NCBI GenBank assembly: GCA_001599975.1
Contig: BCIO01000002.1
Span: 3,421,883-3,485,882, forward strand
DNA length: 64,000 nucleotides
Direction: 5' to 3'
Origin: Cystobasidiopsis lactophilus
Taxonomy: Eukaryota; Basidiomycota; Agaricostilbomycetes; Agaricostilbales; Chionosphaeraceae
This document shows, piece after piece, positions 33,042 through 44,203 of the stretch (within the stretch, counting starts at the first letter, position 1; each line of letters begins with the position of its first letter). The position numbers were made by a program, and so were the translations under genes. A model generated the notes under the pieces. It saw only the letters and a list, made by a program, of their open reading frames with translations, made no database searches and was not told the DNA's origin.

Positions 33042-36000
33042 ATGGCGATGGGAGGCCCGGCTGGATCGCCCACCGAGGGCCCTTCGAAGCCTTACAAATG
33101 CTTGATGTGCGAGAACCGGTACACGCGGCAGGAGCATTTGGATAGACATGTGTAAGTGCGCACCGACCGGAATGCGGGAGGCGCCCTCACACTGCCTGTG
33201 CTCCAGCGCTGCGAAACACGCTGGTACTCGAGACTTTGCTTGTCAGACTTGTGCAAAGACATTCTCACGCAAAGACAGTGAGTTGCCAGCCGGCGGGTGT
33301 TCTTCGGGGCACTTCAGCTCATCGGGAGTACACCAGTCCTCAAGCGCCATCAGAAGACTCACCAGCCCAAAGTCGACGGTGATGGCAACGAACGGCCAGC
33401 CAAGGCGGCCCGTCCCACCAAATCTTGCGATCCTTGCGCCGCTGGAAAGTGAGCCCTCCCTTCCGGTTTATCCGGCGCGACGATGCTAATGCCATTTTAG
33501 GTTTCGTTGCTCTGGAGAGCTGCCATGCGCACGATGCCAAAGGCTCGATAGCATCTGCACGTACGACCAGCGGTCCAATCGCGTGGACGAATTGGCTTTC
33601 CTGGAAGACGAAGACTTGGGCGCCTACCCGACCAACATGCCGCCTGGCACCATCCACTTTGATCGCAATGGGCATGATTTCCTGCAGTCGCCTCTGTTGC
33701 CGCACGACATCCTTCAGAACCAGTCTCCCCGGTCTGGCGGCGGTGTGATCGGCATCGACCCTTTGCTGTTCCTCAACCCCACCACCTCTTCCTCCTTGGA
33801 TCACCACAGTGATTTCGAGCGGCGTCTCTTTGCAAATGCTTCAGCAGCACGAGACCAGTCGAATGCACTCGAACTCGATTTGGCCGGCATACGCCACACC
33901 CACATGTCATCGCTGCTCCCACCGACCATGGACATCCTGGGCATGACGGACGAGCCTCCTCTGACTTGGCCCCCTCCGCCAACTGAGCACGATGGTAGGC
34001 CTTCTATTCTACTTTTTCCGGTGCCTTGCTTAAACAGTGACGCAGGGGCAGGGTCACCCATTCGACGCCGCCCGTCTCGCATCAGATTCGCCGACGACGC
34101 TCATGCTGAAGAGGAGTCTAACAGCGAGGTGGACAGCTTCATTGACCGCTACGCCAGGGCTCCTCCCATCTCTCCCTCCCAGCGGCGCAACTCCATCTCG
34201 ACCCCTCTGGCTCTCAACGTCGAGCTCCCGCACGGTCCTTCCGAGAACACCAGCGTGCTGGAAGTTATGGACTCTGTTGCGCTAAGCCCCGTGCCAGATG
34301 GCCTGCAGAGACAGGACGTCAGCTCCTCGGCCCACGACAATTGCGTCCAAAAAGTGCACGACCTGCACTCCATTTCGCCTTTTGCCGAGCACGTCCTGCA
34401 TCCACTGGACAATGCGGCGTTCTTTACGCGCATGATCAAGGTCTACTTCGAGAATTTTGCCTCGTGAGTGCTTATGCTAGGCTCGGCAGCTCTTGCAGTG
34501 GGCTAATGCGAGCTCGCCAGCACCGTGCCTTTTTTGCATCGTGGCACTTTTGACCCCAACACCTGCCACTGGGCTCTTTTGCTCGCTGTCGTGACACAAG
34601 GCGCCAAGTACGACCAGATGGATCGCATAACGCTCGCACGAGCTTCCAATATGTCGGAACTTGTCATGCGAACGCTATCCTATCTTAGCGATCAAGACTC
34701 GCAGAACTTGCGCCAGATTTGGTTCCACCAAGCCACCTTGCTCGTTGTTCTGTAAGTTGACGCCCTCCGCAGTGCTGATGTGAAGCCTCATTGCGTGGAT
34801 AGCACTGGTATTACCACCGCCGACCGAAAGCATTACGATTGGTCGCAAGTCAACAAGCATCTCTCGGTGACTGTAAGTGCCATCCTATTTTTCTATGGGA
34901 CTGGTTTTCAGCAATGACACTCGATGTTTCAGTACTGCCATCGCCTGAGGTGGCTCGAAGACGCCAAAATCGACTACGAAAGCGAGAGCAAGTTGCCTCT
35001 GAGACAACGCTGGCTGCGCTGGGCCAAACGAGAAGAAGTCAAGAGGTTGGCGCTGTGCATCTTCGTGGGTACTGTCGTTGGCGCGCACTCTGCAGTTGGG
35101 CTGACAGCGATGCTTCCAGAGCACCGAGGCGATGTCCTCCATGTTCTTTGGCACCTATCAAACGTGAATCAGGCTCTTTAGTATAATTACTTGGCGCTGA
35201 TGACAGTACGCAGTGAGCTTTGGCACGACGTCGCCATCGCGTCTTTACCTTGCTCGGAAGACCTCTGGCGCGCCCCGGATGAGACGTCTTGGGCTGCCCT
35301 CTTCGCACCAGATCCGCTGCCTCCTCCCGATGGGTAAGCTGAAGCTTACACCGTGTGCTGTCTCTATTGACAGTGTGTACAGCCACGTCGATGCCATTTT
35401 TCGGGCGGCGTGCGATCCCGAAATGCACGAGGCGGCTCTGTCTGGATGCCGAAGCTGGTGAGTCCTACTCTCGCAGCGATCATTTCATGCCTTTATCGTT
35501 CCGTTTTTACAAACAGGTTGGGCGTCTACGTTTTGAGCTGGGTCAGTCGCAGTCTGGCCACTTTCGTGAAAAGCACGTGTCTTATTGGCTTCGACAGTTT
35601 TCCCATACTCTTTTGGTATGCGCATGGCCACCAAACGAGTACTCAATGAGATCCTAACGTAGCGTTGCGTTCAGAACAAATGCAAGGCTACCAACAGTAC
35701 GATCCGATTCTTACTTGAATCAAACGAGGAGGAGTTTCCGTGCGTGTTGTCCGATACATTCACCTTTGACAACGGGTCTGACTAGAAGAGCAGAACGTTC
35801 GCCTCTGCTTTCAACGCGGATCACCTGGTCAAGCTGCGAAATTTCTACCACTTTTTTGAGAAGATGTGAGCGTCAATTTGAGTTCTTTTCTTCTGATCCT
35901 CATAGTCTGTCCGCTCCAGCTGCACCCCGAGAGAAGACTCTGAGAGAGAAGCAGCCACGCTCAGCCGAATTCTTCACCTCGATGGCCTGACCGATGGCCT

Positions 36001-36901
36001 CCCCGCTGTCTTCCTCCAATCATACGCAAGGCAGTGCGGTCAATCTGGAAGCATCTCGTGTCCGCCAACAGTCCGAGAATGGCTGGAAGCTCAGAACGGT
36101 GCCTTGGCGAGACGCACTTGCTACCACGCCGGCCAACTCTTTGCCCTCAAAGGAAAGCCCCTCAAAAACCACGGCAGAGGTTAGTTCACTTCGTCTTGCG
36201 CTAAGGCGTCGTCGCCCGACTAGCATGCTGATATGACATTGCAGAAAATGACGTCCATGGTTCGTTCGCTTCCTTGTGCTGCAATCACCAGCATCTAACC
36301 GAGCCTTGCAGACATCTACGGGCTTTTTTACGCCGCTATAGGTAGGTTTGGTGGTTGGACAGATTATATGTCGATTTGCAGCGACTAATCATCGTGATAG
36401 TTTTCATGCTATACGCGCGATTTGGTCCGCTCGTTGAGCCTAGCGACCACCAGGCCGAAGTCAATTTGGCTCAACGCCGTTCTCAAAAGGGTCAGCGAGC
36501 CGCTTGACCTGCTGTCGCGCTTCTCACTGGTCTTCTCAGATCCAACTTTGGTCGACTGGGTCACCGAGGGTAGGGGCATTGCCTGTGAGTTTCTTCGCGA
36601 TTCGCTTGCAGGCCATCGGCTGAACGCCTGGGCAGTTCTTCCAACCATCGGTCGCTTCAACATAGCCGGTACGGAATACGACATCTCGCTTCGCGTTTTG
36701 TCCGCCGTGGCCGACAAGTTGGCTGAGCTCCGGCACATTGCGTAGGTGCCACTACATGGAGCCTTTCAACGTGACTGGAGCTGATAAGATCTCTCTCCAT
36801 GTAGGATTGCCGCTCAAATCGGTCAAGTGTTGAGGGACCTGACCAAAATCGGAGAAGATTCGTCGCCTCCCGAAGCTGCTGCGAATAGCGCCAGCGTGTG
36901 A
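33042..36901 (+). CDS. C2H2 plus Zn2Cys6 fungal transcription factor
   Basis: DNA-binding regulator with three metal-binding units. Two C2H2 fingers come first: KPYKCLMCENRYTRQEHLDR-H and FACQTCAKTFSRKDILKRHQ. Then a Zn(2)Cys(6) cluster, CDPCAAGKFRCSGELPCARC with a further Cys in RLDSIC, split by an intron at about 33449-33500. A long acidic/proline region follows (FLEDEDLGAYPTNMPPG, SPIRRRPSRIRFADD). From about 34430 the fungal_trans middle homology region is seen: VYFENFAS, VPFLHRGTFDPNTCHWALLL, EEVKRLALCIFV and ELWHDVAIASLPCSEDLWRA. The C-terminal exon ends TKIGEDSSPPEAAANSASV. Exons between 35200 and 36400 are not resolved; there are ten or more introns. Targets unknown. Confidence 0.82.
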
Positions 36902-37044
36902 TATATGTCACAAAATGTAACAATAGCCAAACCCAATTCTGCAAAGACCTGCCACAATTCGCGCACATTTTGCCACTGTCGCTGTTGACTCGCTGGTGGT
37001 GGCTTGACCTGCATCGTCAACTTCTTTCCATTTGCTCGACCAAA

Positions 37045-38009
37045 ATGGCGCCTACCATGGTCGAGCTGGCAGATCAAGACGAGAAAGACTTAGCCTTCAT
37101 GGACATGGCCGTCAGGATGGTCCGTTTTCGGCACACCTTGAAATTTTTGGTGCTTCAGCTCAACGCACTTATCTCTGAAGGCCGAGGAGGCTTTGCACGT
37201 TTTAGAGATTCCCGTTGGATGCGTCCTGGTTCGAGACGGCCAAATCATCGCTTCTGGCCGCAACAAAACGAACGAGGGCAAGAATGTAAGGTTTCGCTGG
37301 CCTTCGACGCCTGGCGAGTCACGACTAACTGGGTCCTTTCACAGGCCACACTGCATGCCGAGTTTGTTGCTATGGGACAGCTACTGCCTTCTAGAGATCC
37401 TGGGAGCCTAGAGCAGATCGATCCAGCTTCGTACGACCTCAGCGACGCGACGCTATATGTGACTGTCGAGCCGTGCTTGATGTGCGCGGCCGCTCTGAGG
37501 CAAGCAAGAGTGGGACGTGTTGTGTTTGGATGTGCCAACGAGCGGTTCGGTGGCTGTGGCGGCGTGCGGAATGTCCACGACGAGTGAGTTTGCTCCTCTT
37601 CTGGCCTAAGTACTCCTTGCCGAGCTGCATTGGCCATTTTTAATCGCTACCGTCTTCTATGGATATTAATGTTGAGTCTCTTTGCAGCCCTCGGCTCAAG
37701 TTCAGCCCTCCGTTGAAAGCAGTGGGAGGCTATCGCCGCGAGGAGGCGATCATGCTGCTTCGCCGTTTCTATGTTACTGAGAACGCACATGGTGCGTCCA
37801 AGTCTCAGGCTAAGCTCTCTGTTCGAATAGCTAAGTTCTATTCGCTTAGCTCCGAGGCCGAAGAGTAAAAAGAGTCAGTCGTCTTTGTGGCTCTGCCTGA
37901 TGCAGCGCTGTGCTGATATCGACTTCCAGATCGGGTGCTGAAGTTCGATATTCCTCCGCATGAGGCCTCTCCAACGGCTACACCGCCTCCCTTGACCCCA
38001 CCGCTCTAG
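37045..38009 (+). CDS. TAD2: tRNA adenosine deaminase subunit TAD2/ADAT2
   Basis: Catalytic subunit of the heterodimer that converts adenosine 34 to inosine in tRNA anticodons. Six exons (37045-37110, 37181-37285, 37345-37583, 37688-37791, 37850-37873, 37930-38009) join to 205 residues. The cytidine/deoxycytidylate deaminase zinc site is complete: His and the proton-shuttle Glu in ATLHAEFVAM, and the two Cys in VEPCLMCAAALRQARVGRVV. GGVRNVHDDP and AVGGYRREEAIMLLRRFY follow, then a basic APRPKSKKNRVLKF and a Pro-rich end. The start is only 143 bp after the transcription factor's stop. All introns are GT-AG. Confidence 0.92.
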
Positions 38010-38054
38010 CTCTAGGTCTACCGGCCCTCTAGGTCAACCAGCCCTCTCGTTGCC

Positions 38055-38520
38055 CATCCGGTCAGCATCTCAGCCGGCGAACTCATCCGGTTAATGTGGT
38101 CACCCAGCACTCTGACCCCACAAATCAGCATGCTCTCCCCGCCCTGCTGGTTCCTCCATCTTCTCACCAGAGTCGGCTTCTTTAGTCGACAGCTTCCGTC
38201 GCAGCAACGACGTCCCTCGGAAGCAGATCCTGGGCCGAAGGAGTTGCACCAGAGATCAGGAGCTTGATCCCGCACCGACACATTCGTTCAACCTTTCAAT
38301 GGGAGTTTGGCGAAGTTGCGGGCTTTCCGTTCACTCTTCTCGAGAGCACGGAAGAGCAGCCAGACGTTCAGGGTTGCCGCAAGTGTAGGCAGCCGGAAGA
38401 AGAGCTACAAAGGACGCCCCACGAAGAGCTGCCCTCGCTGTTTGCCTTTTGAGTCGCGATGGGTGGACCAGCAGGATCGCCCACACAGGGCCCTTCGAAC
38501 CCTACAATTGCTTGATGTAA
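38055..38520 (+). repeat. Degenerate second copy of the transcription factor promoter
   Basis: Matches 32620-33110 with substitutions and small gaps. Clear blocks are around 38055-38090 (CATCCGG...AGCCGGC) and 38306-38520. The copy lies downstream of TAD2 in the same orientation, so the two copies are direct repeats bracketing the transcription factor and TAD2. Confidence 0.72.
38459..38520 (+). pseudogene. Pseudogene fragment of the C2H2/Zn2Cys6 gene exon 1
   Basis: ATG at 38459 opens MGGPAGSPTQGPSNP, matching MGGPAGSPTEGPSKP of the intact gene at 33042. One base is missing after the shared CCCTTCGAA run, which shifts the frame into a stop before the first Cys of the zinc finger. Similarity ends within about 60 bp. 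This is a decayed duplicate with no evidence of function as a protein. Confidence 0.8.
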
Positions 38521-38787
38521 CGAAAGGCCATATATGACCTGGGTCACAAGTTATGTAGCGCCCTGCTCAATAGCCTGATTGCATAGATCGATTGCTAAAA
38601 GTCCAACACTGAGCCCTCCGGTAATGCCACCGTTGCCACTGCGATCGATTGCATCCTATCCCGACTGCCGATATAGCACAGTGCTGGAAGCAGAAGGACC
38701 AATGGGCTGGCATGGAAGCCAAGCTGATTGAAGGAAAGGCGAAAGGCGAATCGGCACCCAAAGTCGCTTGGGGGCTGGGCGACATTT

Positions 38788-40217
38788 TCACCTCTTCTTG
38801 AGCGCCTCGGCTTTGTACAGCGCTTGTAAGCCACTGCCTTTGCCGGCACCTGCGCCGCGCTGGTTCTCCATCGCAAAAGTGGCGTCCTGCCAGATGATGT
38901 TGGGCGAGGGCTTGAGCTCCCACTGCAGAGGGGCGGCGGCGGCCGCAGCTGCTTGGCTGGCAGCGGCGTCCTTCTTGGTGCCGTTGGCTTTTGGTGTGGA
39001 GGGGCCGCCAGGGGACGCCCCGGCGGCGGGGGTGGAGCCAGAGGCAGCCGCGGCGTTCGGGGCGCCGGACAGCCAAGAGTACTTTGCGCTGTTGCCGAAC
39101 AGGGTCTTCTGGGCCGTCTTGTCCGTCATCTTCTTCTGCATCTCCTCCGGCAGGTTGCGCGCCGACTTTGTGACGGAGACCTCCTTCTTCTTCTTGGGCC
39201 CGCGCTTGGCCGGCTTCTTCTTGTCGTCGTCGTCCTCGGACGCCTTGGCCGCCTCCTCCATGGCCGCTTTCTCCTCGGCCTCCTGCTGGTCCCGCTCGAC
39301 CCTGGCCCTGCGGGCGACGCGCTCCTCCTCCTTCTCGATGCGCTCCATGACGGCGAGGATCTTGGCCGTGTCCTCCTGGACGACCTGGCGCCACATGGGG
39401 CTCCGCTCGTCGTCCTCCTCCTCCAGGTCGTCGGCCTCAAACATGGGCGGCGGGCGGTCGGGCGTGGCGGCGAGGCGGTGGTTGCGGGCGAGGATGATGT
39501 CGTCGAAGAGGGCGCGCAGGCGGTACTGGACGGCGGCGGAGAGGAGGTCGAGCGTATCCGACTTGAGGGACTTCATGTAGTTCTGCGAGGCTGATCTCAT
39601 GCGTATTAAGCGAATCATCCAACAGCCGGCGAAAAAGCGAGGATGTACCAATGCCGGTGACTCGACCTTGGAGCTCCTCCTTGTTGACAAAGGACTGGGC
39701 GCGGACGTATGGCACAGGCAAGGCTCCAGCGGCCCGCCGGATGTCGCTCCTCAAAGCGGCGTCCTCCGCCTGTGCTCGACAGCCGACAACCGTCTCAGCA
39801 ACCAAAATTGCTGGGAGGAACCGCCGTCGAAACGCACCGCCAAATCAACCCCTGCAGCTGCCAGCAAGTCGTTCAAGCCGAGCATGTCCTGCGCTGGTTG
39901 GGCCGGCGCCGCTCCCTGGGCTGCGACTGGAGCTGGGGCGGGCGGCAGCACGAGTGGAGCTGAGGTCGAGGCGGCCGTGGATCCTTGTCTGTGATCAAGC
40001 CCATGGGAGGATGCCTTAGCATGCATCTAGTGAGAGGCCACGCACCCCTCTGAGGCATCAGTGGCGGCAGCTGGGCTCATTTGGGATCAGCTCGAGCTTC
40101 AATTTAAGGGGGGAGCCCACCAAGCTCACCGGCTGCCGCGAGGCCGTTCAAGTTGTTCGAGTCGTCCGGCGACATCTTCCGCCGCTTGGCTGCTGGTCCT
40201 TCAGAGTCGGAAGACAT
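38788..40217 (-). CDS. TAF4: TFIID subunit TAF4
   Basis: Histone-fold subunit of TFIID that pairs with TAF12. It starts MSSDSEGPAAKRRKMSPDDS. After an intron-split Ala/Pro-rich part come QDMLGLNDLLAAAGVDLAAE and ALRSDIRRAAGALPVPYVRA, QSFVNKEELQGRVTGIASQN. The large last exon holds the histone-fold helices LKSDTLDLLSAAVQYRLRAL and FDDIILARNHR, then a long charged coiled coil (EEERVARRARVERDQQEAEE), a Lys-rich stretch, an Ala-rich run and the conserved end LKPSPNIIWQDATFAMENQR. The border of intron 1 is uncertain: an acceptor ending AAG near 39985 gives the best frame. The family C-terminal domain is complete. Confidence 0.87.
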
Positions 40218-41233
40218 GGCGAATCGTTGAGCAGGGCCAAGGCTGAGCGTGCGCCTTTCGAGCGTGCCTGTTACTAGAAGCTAAAGGCGCCAAGTTGTGG
40301 GCGCTGGGACCTGGATGGACCAGCTCTCGCTGTGTATCTATTATAATGGGCAAAGCCTTATGGAACTAGAGAACAGGAGAAGACGAGAATGCACGACCTC
40401 ACTGCTGATCAGCTGCTGCCACAGCCTATCCCAATCCGCCCCTTATATGCTCCTCCGGTTTCTTGCATGATGTAAAAGGCTCGGAGGCGCGCTTCGCTGG
40501 CGCCTCCTCGCAGCCTCGCAGCCCATGATGGTTGGGGGAAGGCAAATGAGTGCGCTCGAACGCTCGAAGGTTCGAGGATGGCTCGAGGATGATGTCTTTT
40601 ACGCTTTTACGGGAAATTTCCGAAATGAGGCCTCAAAATTCCAGCGATGGACCTTGGATGTTCCATCCAGGTAATGAGCCTATTTGCAAAAGACTGGTTC
40701 GCTGGTTCTTTCTTTGGCGCTGCCAGCGACTAGCTGCTGCCAAAGAGTGTAGAGCAATGCAGTTGTCGAGGCGACACCAAAGAACCAAGTGCAAGGCGCA
40801 AGTGGCAATTCGAGCCTTGCGCATTCGCCACCCGCTTGCCTGGACTAAATCTCCTGTTCTCCTCTCTGATGATGCCTGCTTTGCCTCTGCCCAAGCGCGA
40901 TATGGACCACAAGTCTGAAGGGCTGTCGGATGTGACCCGGCACCTCAGCCGAGCAGAGGTCGAACTCAAATCAACAAGACGCGGCCTTGCGCGCTGGCCT
41001 TTGTTGTCCGCTTGCCGGTTTATTCGATCCAGTCCGCCTTTTGAAGCCCGACATGTCATCACCGCGGTCGTAGATCCGCTGGCCTCTGCTCTCTTTGTCC
41101 TTTGCATCGGTCCACCAAAGAGCTAGACCCTGGCCCTGCTTGCCCCCGGTTTCCTTGCCCGTTGTGAACCGCTCTTGGGTCGATGCGCTGTTGAAGTCGG
41201 ACCGCCTGCTGTTATTTATCACTATAAGAGAAG
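40218..41233. other. Intergenic, about 1 kb, no gene seen
   Basis: Divergent promoters of TAF4 and the membrane protein gene. A hairpin-forming sequence (arms GGAGGCGC and GCGCCTCC, 9-base loop) lies at about 40484-40508. Short frames here (for example 40550-40918) have no supporting features. No tRNA fold was recognised. Confidence 0.4.
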
Positions 41234-43689
41234 ATGGGTAAAGTGCATCCAGCGACGGGCAACACCATCCCCGAGTCCTTCCAGATCCAGCTAGTTTGTT
41301 TCCCCCTGGTTGCTGTTGATTTTTGGCATTGGCTTATAAATTTCCGCTGCAGTGGATCGTTATCCCCATCCTAATTATCGCCCTTGGCTTTGCAATAGCG
41401 GGCATCTACACAAGAGTCAAGGACAAGGACAGGCGGTTCTGGCTCAAGCGGACGGAACGGAGCGAAGGAGTTTACATCGTCGTGCGTTCCCATCTCTCCC
41501 CCGTCTATCTTTAGTCGCCAGCTCATAGAAGCCACAACCAAACAGCCTCATAGCCCTCTGCTGGCATGCTGCTGCATCGCCGTCTTCTCCCTGCGTGCGT
41601 AAACTATCGAACGAGGCGCCGCAACAAACTTTTGAGTTTACCTTGACTCGTGTCCTTCCCACAGTCTCCATCGTCATCTCCGTCCTCGCCCACTTCTACT
41701 GGCGAGCCGAGAGCGCTGGCAAGGTGTCCGTCTCCCTCCGGACCATTGGGCCTCTCATGCCGTGAGCAATATAAAGTCGCCGCGTTTTTTGGGCCGATCA
41801 TAACAATTTATCGCGGCTAATTCGCAGGTTGCCGCTCTGGAACTTCGTGTGGTTCAGCATGTTCGGTCCCATCTACGCCGTCCACCTGTTCCCCATCGAC
41901 GTCGTCCGGGAAGCGACCTCGAGGCGGATCGCCAAAATCATCCGCTTCCGACCCACCGTCGTCAACGCCCTGTGCTATGGCGCTCCGCCTTTGGTCGGCA
42001 TCCCCACCTTTGCCTTGTCCATCACTTGGGCAGAAGTCTACAACAGAGGCCGTACGTTTGCCACTTTCACCCTCTTCCTCGTCTTCTCGACTGAGCCGAG
42101 GGCCCAAAAAGTGAAAGCCAATGACGTCCCGCTCGAGCACACTGGCGCTCGCGTGTATCAGATCATGTGGATTCTGTGGTTCATCGCGTTCTTGACAACT
42201 TCACTGGTGAGCCCTCAATGTGGACCCGGTCGAAAGACATCGCTCATCGCGACGCTGCAGCTTTACATCATCTACTCGTTCGCCTTAATACGAGTCCTAA
42301 CTTATCAACTCTCCACCCTCAACAAAGTCGACAAGGCCATCAAGGAGGCCAGGAGGAACGAGGAACGGCTGGCCTCGCTCGCTTCGGCCCAGTCTAAAAC
42401 CGGGGAGCGGACCAACGTCGGCCTGGTCATCAGCGGCATCGAGATGGAGCTCGCTTCCAACGCTGCTTTGCACCAAATGACCACCTTCAGCGGCGGCCCG
42501 GAGACCACCTTCTCGGCCATGGACCGCGACCCCAGCCACGACCTCGAGAGCGCCGCCACCACCACCCGCGCCGCCCCCTCCCGCCGCCAATCGGTCGCCA
42601 TTGTTGGCCCGCTCGAGATGCCAGTGCACGAGCGCAAGAACTCGGAGCCCACTTTCGCACAGCACCGGCGCAAGTCGTCCTGGTTCACCCAGCACAGCCG
42701 GAACCCATCTTGGACGACCACTGGCGCTCCCGTAGGCGCCGACGGCCGCCGCCAGTCCTGGTTCATGCGCCGCTCTTCTTGGTTCTTCAACCGGTCCGCC
42801 TCACAGCACGGCTCCAACTCGATCCAGACCCAGATGAAGCAGTACTCCAAGCTCGACCTCTTGCGCCTCAACACCAAAATCATCGTGCTCGAGGCCGCCA
42901 TCTTCTGCTTCTTCTGCTTGGCCTGGTGTGGTTTTGTGACGGTCAAGATTGTCATTGGCTTGGGCGTGTCGGCCAACGGCAAGCTGCTCGGTGCCATCTT
43001 GCTTCTCCAGCTTTGGATTGGCTCTCTGTAAGTCTGCGCAGATCTGAATTCAGCGGCCGTGCTCAACCTTAGACTTGTAGATTTGCTTTCTTGGCTGCTT
43101 TCACAATCTGGTGGCGGGGGCGAAACGTAGCGCAAACGTGAGTTGGCCGCTCTTCGATGCTCTCACCCAAAAACTCAGTCTCGCCGTTGGGTCCAGCCGG
43201 ATGGAAATGTCCCCAACCTTGAAAGCCAACTGGAAGAACTTTGTGAAGGCGCCGCTAACACCGTTCCAGAAGACGCCAAAGCCGCCATTCTCCGGGCCGC
43301 CCGGCTTCAACAACAACTTTCAGATCGAGTTCCAAAAGAAGCCGGTGGTTGGTGGGCCGCTCGACGGCGATGTGGACGACGACCTGAAGGCCGCCGAGAA
43401 GCCAGTCAGCACTCGCAGCTCACCAGAGACCAAGTCGCCACCCACCCCGGAACTGGCCAAGGTGCTCACCACCGTGTCAAAGCCGGGCGAGGCGGGCGTC
43501 TCGGAGTGGGTTCTTTCTTGATCTCTTGTGCATAAGAATGGCAAGCTGACCTTTTATAGCTGGACTTCGCCGGCGGAATGGGACCAAAACGCTCTGGCCC
43601 GGAAGTCGACGTCAGTCTCGGTGGCGGCGGTTGCCCCGAGTCAAGCGCCCTCGCGGCCTCTGTCAGCATTTTGGAGGCACTCAAGGTAG
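41234..43689 (+). CDS. Polytopic (seven-TM-like) membrane protein, unrecognised
   Basis: Nine exons (41234-41293, 41353-41481, 41546-41594, 41665-41761, 41828-42206, 42261-43027, 43081-43137, 43179-43505, 43560-43689) join to 664 residues. Membrane spans by hydrophobicity: WIVIPILIIALGFAIAGIY, LLACCCIAVFSLLSIVISVL, WNFVWFSMFGPIYAVHLF, LCYGAPPLVGIPTFALSI, MWILWFIAFLTTSLLYIIYS, AAIFCFFCLAWCGFVTVKIV and LLGAILLLQLWIGSLFAFLA, with a possible extra one at TFATFTLFLVF. Between spans five and six lies a roughly 190-residue basic, Ser/Arg-rich loop containing repeated RRxSW units (HRRKSSWF, GRRQSWF, RRSSWFF). The C-terminal tail is Pro/Ser/Thr-rich. The layout resembles a G-protein-coupled receptor with a long third intracellular loop, but I see no diagnostic motif. 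Confidence 0.72.
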
Positions 43690-44203
43690 AGCTCGTTTGC
43701 TCTGTTAGGGTATATATACCGCAACTTCCGTATGGCTTCTAGATCAATTTGATGACCAAAATAGTGTGTTACCCCTGACCATGACGCTTGCCTTCTATTT
43801 GCTTTTGAGCGACGATGTTTGCTGTTGGAGACTGCGACGGACGACACGTCCAAAATAGGTTCTGCTCGATCAGGACGCTCGCAAATTGTGACTGCGCGCA
43901 GGCTGCCGTTTGGACCGCGGGCAGTGGCTTCGGGTGCTATCTGTTGCCGTCCTTTCAGCGTTCCTTCTCTCGACTACACTCTTTTGCTTCAAAGTCGCCA
44001 TTGGAGCGCAAGCGATCTGCGTCAACTTTACGTCGTGGGGCTGGCCTCCTGAATTGAACGCCCAGGCATCCGTGCTACTGCCCTTCCTTGCCTACCTCCA
44101 CACGCGCGGGTTGTTGTCGACTAACAAACTCTCTCTGGATCAAGGTCACTGAAGGAGCCCAGCCTCTGCCCTGCTAGGCGTCGAAACGCCAGAACACGAA
44201 GAG
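43690..44203. other. Intergenic, no gene seen
   Basis: 514 bp. Overlapping plus-strand frames around 43815-44152 lack any family resemblance. Confidence 0.4.

Noticed and set aside
38567-39394. A 275-codon minus-strand frame rich in Gly and Arg
   Set aside because: Out of frame with TAF4's last exon, which has clear family motifs.
40550-41126. Plus-strand open frames in the 1-kb gap before the membrane protein gene
   Set aside because: No conserved motif, no splice continuity and overlapping frames on both strands.
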